A DNA stretch of 37,083 nucleotides, taken from positions 1 to 37,083 of the forward strand of contig CAMLSD010000051.1 in NCBI GenBank assembly GCA_946482595.1, written 5' to 3'. Positions 23,238 to 32,012 of this stretch are shown in pieces. Below the pieces are notes generated by a model. The model saw only the letters and a list, made by a program, of their open reading frames with translations. It did no database searches and was not told where the DNA came from. A program made the translations under genes and the position numbers. Numbering within the stretch: position 1 is the stretch's first letter; each line of letters begins with the position of its first letter. Origin of the DNA: an uncultured Comamonadaceae bacterium. GTDB lineage: Bacteria; Pseudomonadota; Gammaproteobacteria; Burkholderiales; Burkholderiaceae.

Positions 23238-24529
23238 TCGCCACCGCACTGATCCTCCTGCTGACGCTCATCGGCATCAGCATCCCGGTGGGCGTGGCCC
23301 TCGGGCTGCTGGGGCTGGGGCTCGACCGGATCTACTCGATGCTGCCGCTGTACGGTGCGATCGGCGAGATCACCTGGAGCGCCAACAACGAGTTCCTGCT
23401 CATCACGATCCCCTTGTTCATCCTGCTCGGCGAAGTGCTGCTGCGGGCGGGGTTTGCCGAGGGCATGTACCGGGCCATGGCCTTGTGGCTGTCGTGGCTG
23501 CCGGGAGGGCTGATGCATGCCAACATCGGGGCCTCGACGCTGTTTGCGGCCACCTCCGGATCGAGCGTCGCGACCTCGGCCACGGTGGGGACGGTCTCGA
23601 TCCCGCAGATGACGCGCTACCGCTACAACGAGCCGCTGTTCCTGGGCAGCATCGCGGCCGGCGGCACGCTGGGCATCCTGATTCCGCCGTCGATCAACCT
23701 GGTCATCTACGGGGTGCTCACGAACACGTCGGTCCCCAAGCTCTACCTGGCCGGCATCCTGCCCGGGCTGATCCTGGCGAGTCTGTTCATGTTGGCGATC
23801 GTGCTGGCCTGCACCTGGCGGCCGGCCTGGGGCGGTGAGCGTGTGTCGAGCACCTGGCGGGAGCGTTTCGACAGTCTGGTGGATCTGCTTCCACCGCTGG
23901 GCATCTTCGTGCTGGTGGTGGGCTCCATCTATGCCGGCGTGGCCACGCCGACCGAGGCGGCCGCACTCGGTGTGTCGGGTGCGCTGGCCCTGGCATGGCA
24001 ACGTGGTCGGCTGCATCTGCCGATGCTGCGGCAGGCGCTGGAAGGCACGATGAAGGCCACGGCCATGATCATGCTGATCGTGCTTGGATCGAGCTTCCTG
24101 AACTTCGTGCTGTCGTCCACCGGCCTGACTCAGACCCTCACCGACGCCATCCGCAGCCTGGATCTGTCGCCGGGCTGGATGCTGCTGGCCGTGGTGCTGT
24201 TCTATCTCGTGCTCGGCTGCTTCATGGAGACCCTGTCGATGATGATCACGACCGTGCCCATCCTGGCACCCGTGATGATCGCGCTGGGGTTCGATCCGGT
24301 GTGGTTCGGCGTCATCGTGATCCTGCTCGTCGAGCTGGCCCTGATCACCCCGCCCGTGGGCCTGAATCTCTTCGTGGTGCAGAGCGTGCGCAAGGGCGGC
24401 TCGATGGGCACGGTGATCCTCGGTGCGATCCCCTTCGTGCTCGTGCTGCTGGCCATGATCGGCCTGCTCGCACTGGCGCCCGATGTGGCGCTGTGGCTGC
24501 CCACCGTGCTGGGCTCATCGACGCCCTGA
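23234..24529 (+). CDS. dctM: TRAP transporter large permease (DctM type)
   Basis: A 431-residue integral membrane protein of the ion-transporter superfamily with about 12 hydrophobic segments. DctM signatures are clear: EFLLITIPLFILLGEVLLRA, ATSGSSVATSATVGTVSIPQ (first helical hairpin), GGTLGILIPPSINLVIYG, ATPTEAAALGVSGAL, and LVELALITPPVGLNLFVVQS (second hairpin). It provides the ion-coupled translocation pathway, with DctQ as partner and the receptor at 21521 delivering substrate. Confidence 0.95.
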   Translation: MIATALILLLTLIGISIPVGVALGLLGLGLDRIYSMLPLYGAIGEITWSANNEFLLITIPLFILLGEVLLRAGFAEGMYRAMALWLSWLPGGLMHANIGASTLFAATSGSSVATSATVGTVSIPQMTRYRYNEPLFLGSIAAGGTLGILIPPSINLVIYGVLTNTSVPKLYLAGILPGLILASLFMLAIVLACTWRPAWGGERVSSTWRERFDSLVDLLPPLGIFVLVVGSIYAGVATPTEAAALGVSGALALAWQRGRLHLPMLRQALEGTMKATAMIMLIVLGSSFLNFVLSSTGLTQTLTDAIRSLDLSPGWMLLAVVLFYLVLGCFMETLSMMITTVPILAPVMIALGFDPVWFGVIVILLVELALITPPVGLNLFVVQSVRKGGSMGTVILGAIPFVLVLLAMIGLLALAPDVALWLPTVLGSSTP

Positions 24530-24607
24530 ACTGCATTCCCCAGGGTGTCCCGTCTCGCCCGCCGCGTGGGTGAAGTGGGGCTGCGCCTGCAAACTTCGAG
24601 AGACTTC

Positions 24608-25474
24608 ATGGCAGAACTTCAAGACATTGCGCCGCTGCGTGCCTGGATCGGCAGGGCCCATACCGACGTCGACACCCTGCATGACCGGGACGCCCTCAGG
24701 CTCGCGGCCGCGCTGCACCAGATTGAGCGGGCGCCGCAACACGGTCAGCCACTGCCCACGCTCTGGCACTGGGCCTGCTTTGCACCCATTGCCGACGGCC
24801 GCGAGCTCGGCGTCGACGGTCACCCGGCACGCGGGGGATTCCTGCCGCCCGTGGAACTGCCGCGGCGCATGTGGGCCGGTGGCGACCTCGTGATCGAGCA
24901 GCCTCCGCGTGTGGGCGAACGTCTGCGTCGGACCTCGCGCATCGTCGATGTGCAGGCCAGGCAGGGGCGCAGCGGCGCGCTGGTGTTCGTGACCGTGCAG
25001 CATGAGATCACCGGCGACAGCGACGGCCTGACGCGCCTTCGTGAGCGTCAGGACATCGTCTACCGAGGGCTGGCCGGGGCAGGTGCAACGACTGCGCCTG
25101 TCGAGGTGGGCACCCTGCCCGAGCACTTCGACTGGCAGTGCAGCATGCGCCCCGACCCGGTGATGTTGTTCCGCTACTCCGCGACCACGTTCAACGGACA
25201 TCGCATCCACTACGACACGGCGCATGCAGTGCAGACCGAGGGCTATCGAGGGCTCGTGGTGCACGGGCCGTTGACGGCGACGCTGCTCGCCGATGCATTC
25301 GAGCGGCGCCTTGGGCGCGGTTCGCTGAAGCGTTTCGCGTTCAAGGCCGTCAGCCCGGCCTTCGTCGGCGAGGAACTCATCCTTCGTGGCCGCAGCGAAG
25401 GTGAGGGCCGCCACACCCTCTGGGCCACGGATGCAGGACACCAACGGGTCATGAACGCGACCGCCTGGGTCTGA
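24608..25474 (+). CDS. FAS1/MaoC-like acyl-CoA hydratase (itaconyl/mesaconyl-C4-CoA hydratase type)
   Basis: A 288-residue double-hotdog protein. The N-terminal half (about 10-155, with LPTLWHWACFAPIADGRELG and GGFLPPVELPRRMWAGGDL) and the C-terminal half (about 175-288, with FRYSATTFNGHRIHYDTAHA and GLVVHGPLTATLLADAF) match the FAS1-like dehydratase group. That group includes itaconyl-CoA and mesaconyl-C4-CoA hydratases. The hydratase motif N196-x-H198-x-x-H201-x-D203 is in place. It should add water to an unsaturated C5 acyl-CoA to give a citramalyl-type CoA, which the CitE-like lyase two genes on could split. ATG 24608 is used; the frame is open to 24545 but without family sequence. Confidence 0.85.
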   Translation: MAELQDIAPLRAWIGRAHTDVDTLHDRDALRLAAALHQIERAPQHGQPLPTLWHWACFAPIADGRELGVDGHPARGGFLPPVELPRRMWAGGDLVIEQPPRVGERLRRTSRIVDVQARQGRSGALVFVTVQHEITGDSDGLTRLRERQDIVYRGLAGAGATTAPVEVGTLPEHFDWQCSMRPDPVMLFRYSATTFNGHRIHYDTAHAVQTEGYRGLVVHGPLTATLLADAFERRLGRGSLKRFAFKAVSPAFVGEELILRGRSEGEGRHTLWATDAGHQRVMNATAWV

Positions 25475-25503
25475 CCCCCACACCACCCGATACGAGGATC
25501 AAG

Positions 25504-26661
25504 ATGAGCGAGAACCCCACCTATCAGGACATCCGGGACGCCGTGCGCGATCTGTGCGCGGCTTTCCCGCCCGAGTACCACCGCCGGGTGGACGAGGAAC
25601 GCAGCTATCCGGAAGCCTTTGTCAATGCACTCACCGAGGCCGGCTGGCTCGCCGCACTCATCCCGGCCGAGTACGGGGGGGCCGGTCTGGGCCTGGCCGA
25701 GGCCTCGGTGATCATGGAAGAGATCAACCGGTCCGGTGGCAACTCAGGGGCCTGCCACGGGCAGATGTACAACATGGGCACGCTGCTGCGCCATGGTTCG
25801 GCGCAGCAGAAGCAGGCTTACCTTCCACGCATCGCGCGCGGTGAACTGCGGCTGCAGTCCATGGCGGTCACCGAGCCCACCACGGGCACCGACACCACCC
25901 GGATCAAGACCACTGCCGTGCGCCACGGCGACCGCTATGTGGTCAACGGGCAGAAGGTGTGGATCTCGCGGGTCCAGCACTCCGACCTGATGATCCTGCT
26001 GGCGCGCACGACCCCGCTGGCCGAGGTGAAACGCAAGTCCGAGGGCATGTCCATCTTCATCGTGGACATCCATGAGGCGCTGCGCAAAGGCATGACGGTG
26101 CAGCCGATCGCCAACATGGTCAATCACGAAACGAACGAGCTGTTCTTCGAGAACCTCGAGGTTCCGGCCGACAACCTCATCGGCGAGGAAGGGCAGGGCT
26201 TCCGCTACATCCTGGACGGGCTCAATGCCGAGCGCACGCTGATTGCGGCCGAGTGCATCGGCGATGCCCGCTGGTTCATCGACAAGGCCACTGCCTATGC
26301 GCGGGACAGGGTGGTCTTCGGGCGGCCCATCGGCCAGAACCAGGGGGTGCAGTTTCCGCTGGCCCAGGCCCACATCGAGATCGAGGCGGCCGACCTGATG
26401 CGCTGGGAGGCCTGCCGGCGGTTCGATGCACACCAGCCCTGCGGCCCGCAGGCCAACATGGCGAAGTACCTGGCGGCCAAGGCCTCATGGGAAGCCGCGA
26501 ACGAATGCCTGCAGATCCACGGTGGTTTCGGCTTTGCGTGCGAGTACGACGTGGAGCGCAAGTTCAGGGAGACGCGCCTGTACCAGGTGGCGCCGATCTC
26601 GACCAACCTGATCCTGGCCAACATCGCCGAGCATGTGCTGGGCCTGCCCCGCTCGTTCTGA
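25504..26661 (+). CDS. Acyl-CoA dehydrogenase
   Basis: A 385-residue FAD flavoprotein. Seen in order: EYGGAGLGLAEASVIMEEI, LQSMAVTEPTTGTDTTRIKT (flavin/substrate loop), VNGQKVWISR, RDRVVFGRPIGQNQGVQFPL and LQIHGGFGFACEYDVERKFR. The C-terminal catalytic glutamate of medium-chain enzymes (YEGT) is absent; the position reads QVAPIST (361-367). A glutamate, Glu243 in DGLNAERTL, sits where isovaleryl-CoA dehydrogenase has its base. This favours a branched substrate. Electrons would pass to the EtfAB encoded two genes downstream. Plausible reaction: methylsuccinyl-CoA or similar to its 2,3-enoyl ester. Confidence 0.9.
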   Translation: MSENPTYQDIRDAVRDLCAAFPPEYHRRVDEERSYPEAFVNALTEAGWLAALIPAEYGGAGLGLAEASVIMEEINRSGGNSGACHGQMYNMGTLLRHGSAQQKQAYLPRIARGELRLQSMAVTEPTTGTDTTRIKTTAVRHGDRYVVNGQKVWISRVQHSDLMILLARTTPLAEVKRKSEGMSIFIVDIHEALRKGMTVQPIANMVNHETNELFFENLEVPADNLIGEEGQGFRYILDGLNAERTLIAAECIGDARWFIDKATAYARDRVVFGRPIGQNQGVQFPLAQAHIEIEAADLMRWEACRRFDAHQPCGPQANMAKYLAAKASWEAANECLQIHGGFGFACEYDVERKFRETRLYQVAPISTNLILANIAEHVLGLPRSF

Positions 26662-26670
26662 GCGCCCCCA

Positions 26671-26706
26671 GGGCCGGGCTGCGCCCAGCCCGCCCCCCGC
26701 GAGGGG
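26671..26706. repeat. GC-rich REP-like intergenic hairpins
   Basis: GGGCTG-CGC-C-CAGCCC (26676-26691) and CCCC-GCGA-GGGG (26695-26706) form two small adjacent hairpins in the only sizeable gap (102 bp) inside the operon. Short GC-rich palindromes like this are common between genes in Burkholderiales. It may stabilise upstream mRNA or attenuate transcription into the lyase and etf genes. Confidence 0.5.
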
Positions 26707-26763
26707 CAAGGACACTTGGGGCGGCCCGGCGTTTCCTTGATCGCACAACATGGGAGTCATGTG

Positions 26764-27597
26764 ATGGGCCTTGCCTGTCGTTCCTACCTGTTCGTACCCG
26801 GGCATCGGCCCGAGCGCTTCGAGCGCGCCCGCGTCAGTGGTGCCGATGCCGTGGTGATCGATCTTGAAGATGCGGTGCCGCCACAAGCCAAGGAGATGGC
26901 CCGCAAGGCGGCGCACGACTGGCTGGCTGCCGGCCACCCGGCGGTGGTGCGGATCAATGCACCGGGCACCGTCTGGTTCGCTGGCGATCTGGAGATGTGC
27001 CGCATCGCCCGCGCGCCGGTCGTGATGGTGCCCAAATCGGAGAACCCCGAGGACCTGGAGCATGTGGCGGGTCGCACGCCGTCGCTGATCATGCCGCTGA
27101 TCGAGTCGGCCGGCGGCATGGCGGCCGTGCGCCAGATCGCTCGGGTCAGTGCCGTGCAGCGGCTCGTGTTCGGGACGGTGGACTATCAGCTCGATCTCGG
27201 CATCGATGCCGGTGAAGCCGCGCTGCTGCCGGCACGCCACGAGCTGCTGCTGGCCTCGAAGCTGGCGGGCCTGCTTGCGCCGGTCGACGGTGTCACGCTG
27301 CGCTGGGAGGACGAAGCGCTCGTGCACGCCGACGCCCTGGCGTCCAGGCGACTGGGCTTTGGCGCCAGGCTGTGCATCCATCCGAGGCAGGTGCAGCCGG
27401 TGCATGAGGCGTTTCTCGCCAGCGACGATGAACTGGCCTGGGCCAGGGAGGTTGTCCAGGCCTGCGAGGTCAGCGCGGGGGGCGCGGTACAGGTCCGTGG
27501 GTCGATGGTCGATCGCCCGGTCCTGCTGCGTGCACAACACATTCTGGGGATGGTTCAGGCCCCCCGGCATCTTTCGGTACGACCCGCACGGGTCTGA
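26764..27597 (+). CDS. CitE-like HpcH/HpaI-family CoA-ester lyase
   Basis: A 277-residue TIM-barrel lyase of the CitE/malyl-CoA/citramalyl-CoA lyase family. The N-terminal RSYLFVPGHRPERFERA, metal/active-site DLEDAV (33-38), Arg63 in VVRIN, Lys91-Glu93 in VPKSENPEDLEHV, Glu114 in PLIESAGG and Asp140 in FGTVDYQLDLG are all present. The C-terminal LCIHPRQVQPVHEAF loop is typical. It would cleave a 3-hydroxyacyl-CoA such as citramalyl-CoA to pyruvate and acetyl-CoA, completing the pathway. ATG 26764 is chosen; GTG 26761 directly before is an alternative. Confidence 0.9.
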   Translation: MGLACRSYLFVPGHRPERFERARVSGADAVVIDLEDAVPPQAKEMARKAAHDWLAAGHPAVVRINAPGTVWFAGDLEMCRIARAPVVMVPKSENPEDLEHVAGRTPSLIMPLIESAGGMAAVRQIARVSAVQRLVFGTVDYQLDLGIDAGEAALLPARHELLLASKLAGLLAPVDGVTLRWEDEALVHADALASRRLGFGARLCIHPRQVQPVHEAFLASDDELAWAREVVQACEVSAGGAVQVRGSMVDRPVLLRAQHILGMVQAPRHLSVRPARV

Positions 27598-27611
27598 TTT
27601 CTGGAGCAGCA

Positions 27612-28361
27612 ATGAAGGCAATCGTCGCTGTCAAGCGCGTGGTGGACCACAACGTCAAGGTGCGTGTCAGGCCCGATGGTTCGGGCGTGGAGACTGACAA
27701 CGTCAAGATGAGCATCAATCCGTTCTGCGAGATCGCAGTGGAGGAGGCCGTGCGCCTGAAGGAACAGGGCCGCATCACCGAGGTCATTGCCGTGTCATGC
27801 GGCACCGCTGCGTGCCACGACACGCTGCGCACGGCGATGGCCATCGGCGCCGATCGTGCGATCCATGTCGACACCGATGTCGAGCTTCAGCCGCTGGCGG
27901 TGGCCGGCCTGCTGGCCAGCCTGGTCGGCCGGGAACAGCCCCAGCTTGTCCTGCTGGGCAAACAGGCGATCGACGACGACTGCAACCAGACCGGCCAGAT
28001 GCTCGCGGCCTTGCTGGGCCGTCCGCAAGGCACGTTTGCGAGCCGTGTGGTCATGCACGATGGCGTGGTGCAGGTGACCCGTGAGATCGATGGTGGCCTT
28101 GAAACCGTGGAGCTCCAGTTGCCGGCCGTCGTGACCACCGACCTGCGCCTGAACGAACCGCGCTACGTCACCTTGCCCAACCTGATGAAGGCCAAGAAAA
28201 AGCCGCTCGAGCGTGTGACACCACAACAACTGGGCGTGAACGTGACGCCGCGGCTGCGAACCCTGCGGCTCGCCGAACCCACCGGGCGCCGCACCGGTGC
28301 GCGGGTGGCTGACGTGGCCACGCTGGTGTCCCGACTGAAACACGAAGCCAAGGTGATCTGA
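27612..28361 (+). CDS. etfB: Electron transfer flavoprotein beta subunit
   Basis: A 249-residue EtfB. The N-terminus KAIVAVKRVVDHNVKVRVRP, KMSINPFCEIAVEEAVRLKE, the AMP-binding region LVLLGKQAIDDDCNQTGQML and the partner-recognition loop TLPNLMKAKKKPLE are all diagnostic. With EtfA it carries electrons from the acyl-CoA dehydrogenase at 25504 to ETF-quinone oxidoreductase. Most bacteria have a general etfBA elsewhere; a dedicated pair in a catabolic operon implies a strong or specific electron flow from this dehydrogenase. Confidence 0.96.
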   Translation: MKAIVAVKRVVDHNVKVRVRPDGSGVETDNVKMSINPFCEIAVEEAVRLKEQGRITEVIAVSCGTAACHDTLRTAMAIGADRAIHVDTDVELQPLAVAGLLASLVGREQPQLVLLGKQAIDDDCNQTGQMLAALLGRPQGTFASRVVMHDGVVQVTREIDGGLETVELQLPAVVTTDLRLNEPRYVTLPNLMKAKKKPLERVTPQQLGVNVTPRLRTLRLAEPTGRRTGARVADVATLVSRLKHEAKVI

Positions 28362-28372
28362 GGAGACCGGAC

Positions 28373-29305
28373 ATGCCGACATTGGTGATTGCAGAACACG
28401 ATCAGGCGGGCCTCAAGCCCGCCACACTTCACACGATCACGGCCGCGCTCGCATGTGGCGCGCCCGTGCATGTGCTCGTTGCGGGCCATGACATCGGCCC
28501 TGTCGCGGCCCAGGTGGCCTGCGTCGCCGGCGTGGACAGGGTGCTGCATGCGGACGGGCCTGCACTGGCCGAGCCGCTTGCCGAAGTCCTGGCCGCACAG
28601 GTGCTGCAGCTTGCGGCGGGGTATGGTCACGTCCTGTTCGCGGCCACCTCCCAGGGCAAGAACGTCGCGCCGCGGGTGGCCGCGGGCCTCGACGTGGCGC
28701 AGGTTTCGGACGTCATCCGTGTGGTGAGTGCGGATGTGTTCGAGCGCCCCATCCATGCCGGCAATGCGATCGCCACGGTGCACAGCGCCGACAGCGTGCG
28801 GGTGCTCACGGTGCGATCGACCGCCTTCGAGCCAGCTGCTCAGGGCGACGCCCTGGCACCTGTGGAACGAGTGGATGCCGTGGCCGGCACCGGCCTGTCC
28901 CGTGTGGTGGGGCGCGAGCGCAGCCGCAGCGACCGGCCCGAGCTCACGGCGGCGAAGGTCATCGTGGCGGGCGGCCGGGCCCTGGGGTCGAGCGAGAAGT
29001 TCAGTGAGGTCCTCACACCGCTGGCCGATCGCCTGGGCGCTGCATTGGGCGCAAGCCGCGCGGCTGTGGACGCGGGTTACGCGCCCAACGACTGGCAGGT
29101 CGGCCAGACCGGCAAGATCGTGGCGCCGACACTCTACGTTGCCGTCGGCATCTCAGGCGCAATCCAGCACCTGGCCGGCATGAAGGACTCGAAAGTGATC
29201 GTCGCCATCAACCAGGACCCCGAGGCACCGATCTTCAGCGTGGCCGACTATGGGCTGGTGGCCGACCTGTTCGAGGCCGTTCCGGCGCTGAGCCGTGAGA
29301 TCTGA
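28373..29305 (+). CDS. etfA: Electron transfer flavoprotein alpha subunit
   Basis: A 310-residue EtfA. N-terminal domain I starts [20 protein letters not shown]. The C-terminal FAD domain has [59 protein letters not shown] and [20 protein letters not shown], the complete FAD-binding signature. It follows etfB by 11 bp and is the last gene of the catabolic operon; the next gene is convergent with a 20-bp gap. No clear intrinsic terminator is visible in that gap. Confidence 0.96.
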   Translation: MPTLVIAEHDQAGLKPATLHTITAALACGAPVHVLVAGHDIGPVAAQVACVAGVDRVLHADGPALAEPLAEVLAAQVLQLAAGYGHVLFAATSQGKNVAPRVAAGLDVAQVSDVIRVVSADVFERPIHAGNAIATVHSADSVRVLTVRSTAFEPAAQGDALAPVERVDAVAGTGLSRVVGRERSRSDRPELTAAKVIVAGGRALGSSEKFSEVLTPLADRLGAALGASRAAVDAGYAPNDWQVGQTGKIVAPTLYVAVGISGAIQHLAGMKDSKVIVAINQDPEAPIFSVADYGLVADLFEAVPALSREI

Positions 29306-29325
29306 GACGGACCGGTCGGATCGCC

Positions 29326-29922
29326 TCAGCTCAACATCGGCCACAGCGAGCCCGCCAGCAGCAGCCCCATCGCCCGGTTGAACCACCGCAGTCGCACCGG
29401 TTGCGCGAGGTAGCCGCGCAGCCCGACACCGAATGCGGCCCAGGCTGACACGGTCGGCAGGTTCACCAGCGCGAAGGTCACGCAGATCAGGCCGATCGAC
29501 AGGATGGGCGCCGCCGGGAGGGTGTGGATGGCCACGGCGGAGAGGGCAACCATCCAGGCCTTCGGGTTGATCCACTGGAATGCCGCCGACTCCAGCAGGG
29601 TCAGCGGGCGGCCCCGGGGCGACTGGCCCTCGCCCCATGCCGACGAGCGGGCGATGCGCCAGGCCAGGTGCAGCAGGTAGGTCGCGCCGGTGATCTTCAG
29701 GATCAGGTGCAGCATGGGGAAGGCGCTCAGCACGGCGCCCAGGCCCAGGCCCACGGCCAGCAGCAGCGAGGTGAAACCCAGCGTGATGCCCAGCACCTGC
29801 GGGATCGTTGCGGCAAAGCCGAAGTTCACGCCGGATGCCAGCAGCATCAGGTTGCTCGGGCCGGGCGTGATCGACGTGACCCAGGCGAAGACGGCCAGCG
29901 CGACGATGGATTCGATGGACAT
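29326..29922 (-). CDS. LysE/RhtB-family amino-acid exporter
   Basis: A 198-residue, six-helix membrane protein. Family features are the first-helix AWVTSITPGPSNLMLLASG, the GFAATIPQVLGITLGFTSLL segment, the ALKITGATYLLHLAWRIA-type helix (here LILKITGATYLLHLAWRIAR) and FQWINPKAWMVALS. These proteins expel amino acids or related small metabolites. It is divergent from the GlxA-like AraC regulator at 30021 with 98 bp between, and so is its probable target. Confidence 0.92.
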   Translation of the reverse strand: MSIESIVALAVFAWVTSITPGPSNLMLLASGVNFGFAATIPQVLGITLGFTSLLLAVGLGLGAVLSAFPMLHLILKITGATYLLHLAWRIARSSAWGEGQSPRGRPLTLLESAAFQWINPKAWMVALSAVAIHTLPAAPILSIGLICVTFALVNLPTVSAWAAFGVGLRGYLAQPVRLRWFNRAMGLLLAGSLWPMLS

Positions 29923-30020
29923 GGGCGGACTCTGCGGTGTGTGGACTCTGGCGACAAGTCTGTGTCCGGGCTGCCCAGGGCGCCATTGGCAGGATTGACA
30001 ACATTGATACCATTCTTGCC

Positions 30021-30983
30021 ATGAAGCTGGAGGTGCTGGTGCTTGACGGTGTGTTCGACACGGGGTTGTCCGCCGTGCTCGACGTGTTCACCACGGCCAA
30101 CGAGCTGGCAGCAGGCACGGGCATCGACGTGCCCCCATTCCAGGTCGCACCGGTCGGCGTGCGACGGCGGGTGTGCACCTCGCAAGGTCTCAAGGTGCCC
30201 GTGGGTGTGCTGAGCGACCAGGCGCGGGCAGACTGGGTGGTCGTGCCGGCCATCGGCTACAAGATGCCGGACCGGCTGCTGCCGGCGCTGGCCCGTCGCG
30301 ACGTGCAGGACGCAGCGGCCGTGTTGCGCGGGCGGGCGGCTGCGGGCGGGCAGATTGCCGCAGCCTGCATCGGCACCTTCGTGCTGGCGGAGTCCGGCCT
30401 GCTCGACCGGCAACGCGCCACCACCACCTGGTGGCTCGCCCCGCTGTTCCGGCAGCGGTATCCGGCCGTTGTGCTGGAGGACGCGCGCATGCTGGTGCGC
30501 TCCGGCCCGTTCGTCACGGCGGGTGCCGCCCTGGGCCACATGGACATGGCGCTGTGGCTCGTGCGCCAGGCCAGTCCGGCGCTGGCTGATCTGGTGGCGC
30601 GCCACCTGATCGTCGATCAGCGTCCGGCCCAGTCAGCGTATGTCGTGGCCGACCACCTCGCGCATGCGGACCCGATGGTCCAGCGGTTCGAGCAGTGGGC
30701 ACGTGCGCGACTGGCCGAGGGCTTTTCGCTCGATGATGCTGCGCAAGCCGTGGGCACCAGCAAACGCACGCTGGCGCGACGGCTGAGCGAGGTGCTCAAC
30801 CGCAGTCCGATGGCCTACTTCCAGGACCTGCGGGTCGAGCGCGCGGTGCACCTGCTCAGGACGACCGACAGGAGCCTGGAGCAGATTGCAGCGCTGGTGG
30901 GGTATGCCGACGGCGTGAGCCTGCGCAACCTGCTGCGGCGCCGCACGGGCCGCAGTGCACGAGAGCTGCGCAGCGGCGCCTGA
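30021..30983 (+). CDS. GlxA-like AraC-family regulator with DJ-1/PfpI domain
   Basis: A 320-residue regulator. The N-terminal DJ-1/PfpI-like domain (about 1-195) begins KLEVLVLDGVFDTGLSAVLD and has a cysteine elbow IAAACIGTFVLAESGLL. A C-terminal AraC domain carries two HTHs: EGFSLDDAAQAVGTSKRTLA and SLEQIAALVGYADGVSLRNL. Relatives respond to amino-acid-like or quaternary amine ligands. I place the start at ATG 30021; the frame is open to 29937 but without domain sequence. It probably activates the divergent LysE-family exporter. Confidence 0.9.
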   Translation: MKLEVLVLDGVFDTGLSAVLDVFTTANELAAGTGIDVPPFQVAPVGVRRRVCTSQGLKVPVGVLSDQARADWVVVPAIGYKMPDRLLPALARRDVQDAAAVLRGRAAAGGQIAAACIGTFVLAESGLLDRQRATTTWWLAPLFRQRYPAVVLEDARMLVRSGPFVTAGAALGHMDMALWLVRQASPALADLVARHLIVDQRPAQSAYVVADHLAHADPMVQRFEQWARARLAEGFSLDDAAQAVGTSKRTLARRLSEVLNRSPMAYFQDLRVERAVHLLRTTDRSLEQIAALVGYADGVSLRNLLRRRTGRSARELRSGA

Positions 30984-31041
30984 GTGAGGCACGAGCGGCG
31001 TGCCGTGCGGGCCCGCACTGATCGGCGGTGGCGGTTGTCGT

Positions 31042-31938
31042 TCAGTCGAGCGTCAGTGCCTGTCGCGCGGCGTCGATCACCGCGTCGGTCAGGCGGTCGA
31101 GCAGGCCGGATGCCGCGCGCGCGTACTGCCAGTGCAGGTCCACGTCCAGCGGGGTGTCCGGCACCAGTTCAACCAGCGTACCGTCATCGAGATGCGGTGC
31201 GATCAGCGACTCAGGGTGCATGCCCCAGCCCATGCCTGCCAGCGAGGCCAGCGCAAAAGCCTGGGGCGAGGGCAGGGAGTGGCGGGGCAGTTCCACGTGG
31301 CGATGGCACAGACGCTGCGCCCATCGGGTCTGCAGTTCGTCCTTCGTGCTGAACACCAGGCTCGGTGCGCGGGCCAGGCTGCCTGCCCCCACGCCGTCGG
31401 CAAAGTACTGCTGCACGAAGGCCGGGCTGGCGGCGGCGCGGTAGCGCATGGCACCCAGGGGCCGGCTGTTGCAGCCAGCAGCGGCGCGTGACGTGGCGGT
31501 CACGGCCGCCAGCACGGCGCCGCTGCGCAGCCATTCCGAGGTGTGGTCCTGGTCGTCCACGGTCACCTCCAGCAGCACCGGGCTGGTGGCGGCAAAACGC
31601 GTGATCGGTGCGGCGGCCCAGGTGGCCAGACTGTCGGCATTCACCGCGATCGGTATCGGCACACGCGCCAGGGTTTCAGGCGCCAGGCTGGGCAAGGTGG
31701 CCTGCAGTTCCTGTTCGAGCAGGCGCACATGGTCGACGTGCTGGCACAGGCGACGACCGGTGTCGGTGGCCCGGCAGGGCTGAGAGCGCACCACCAGGGC
31801 GCAGCCCGCGCGTTCCTCGAGCTGGCGTATGCGTTGCGAGATCGCCGAGGGTGTGACGTGTAGCGCGCGCGCCGCGCGTTCGAAACTGCCCTCGCGCACC
31901 ACGGCAGCCAGGGCCGACAGGGCGGCGTAGTCAAGCAT
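31042..31938 (-). CDS. argP: ArgP/LysG-type LysR regulator
   Basis: A 298-residue LysR regulator of the ArgP (IciA)/LysG branch. The N-terminal DYAALSALAAVVREGSFERA and LHVTPSAISQRIRQLEERAG are near-canonical for the branch, as is IPIAVNADSLATWAAAPIT in the effector domain. ArgP senses lysine and arginine and activates the exporter gene argO/lysE. Here such an exporter is divergent at 32013, with a dyad between. Pairing and orientation make this one of the better supported regulatory assignments in the window. Confidence 0.9.
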   Translation of the reverse strand: MLDYAALSALAAVVREGSFERAARALHVTPSAISQRIRQLEERAGCALVVRSQPCRATDTGRRLCQHVDHVRLLEQELQATLPSLAPETLARVPIPIAVNADSLATWAAAPITRFAATSPVLLEVTVDDQDHTSEWLRSGAVLAAVTATSRAAAGCNSRPLGAMRYRAAASPAFVQQYFADGVGAGSLARAPSLVFSTKDELQTRWAQRLCHRHVELPRHSLPSPQAFALASLAGMGWGMHPESLIAPHLDDGTLVELVPDTPLDVDLHWQYARAASGLLDRLTDAVIDAARQALTLD

Positions 31939-31941
31939 GTG

Positions 31942-31988
31942 GATTAGCTTCGCTTAATCAGATGAAGATGAATGAGTTTGTCTTCATC
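31942..31988. promoter_or_regulatory. ArgP operator candidate and leader hairpin before the LysE/ArgO gene
   Basis: GATTAGCTTCGCTTAATC at 31942-31959 is a dyad containing a T-N11-A LysR-box (T31945, A31957), 3 bp from the regulator start. Directly after it, GATGAAGA (31961-31968) pairs perfectly with TCTTCATC (31981-31988) across a 12-base loop. The hairpin lies in the probable leader of the exporter mRNA and contains an upstream in-frame ATG, so it could affect start choice or translation. Confidence 0.6.
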
Positions 31989-32012
31989 CTGGCCGGATGG
32001 CAAGCTGCGCAC

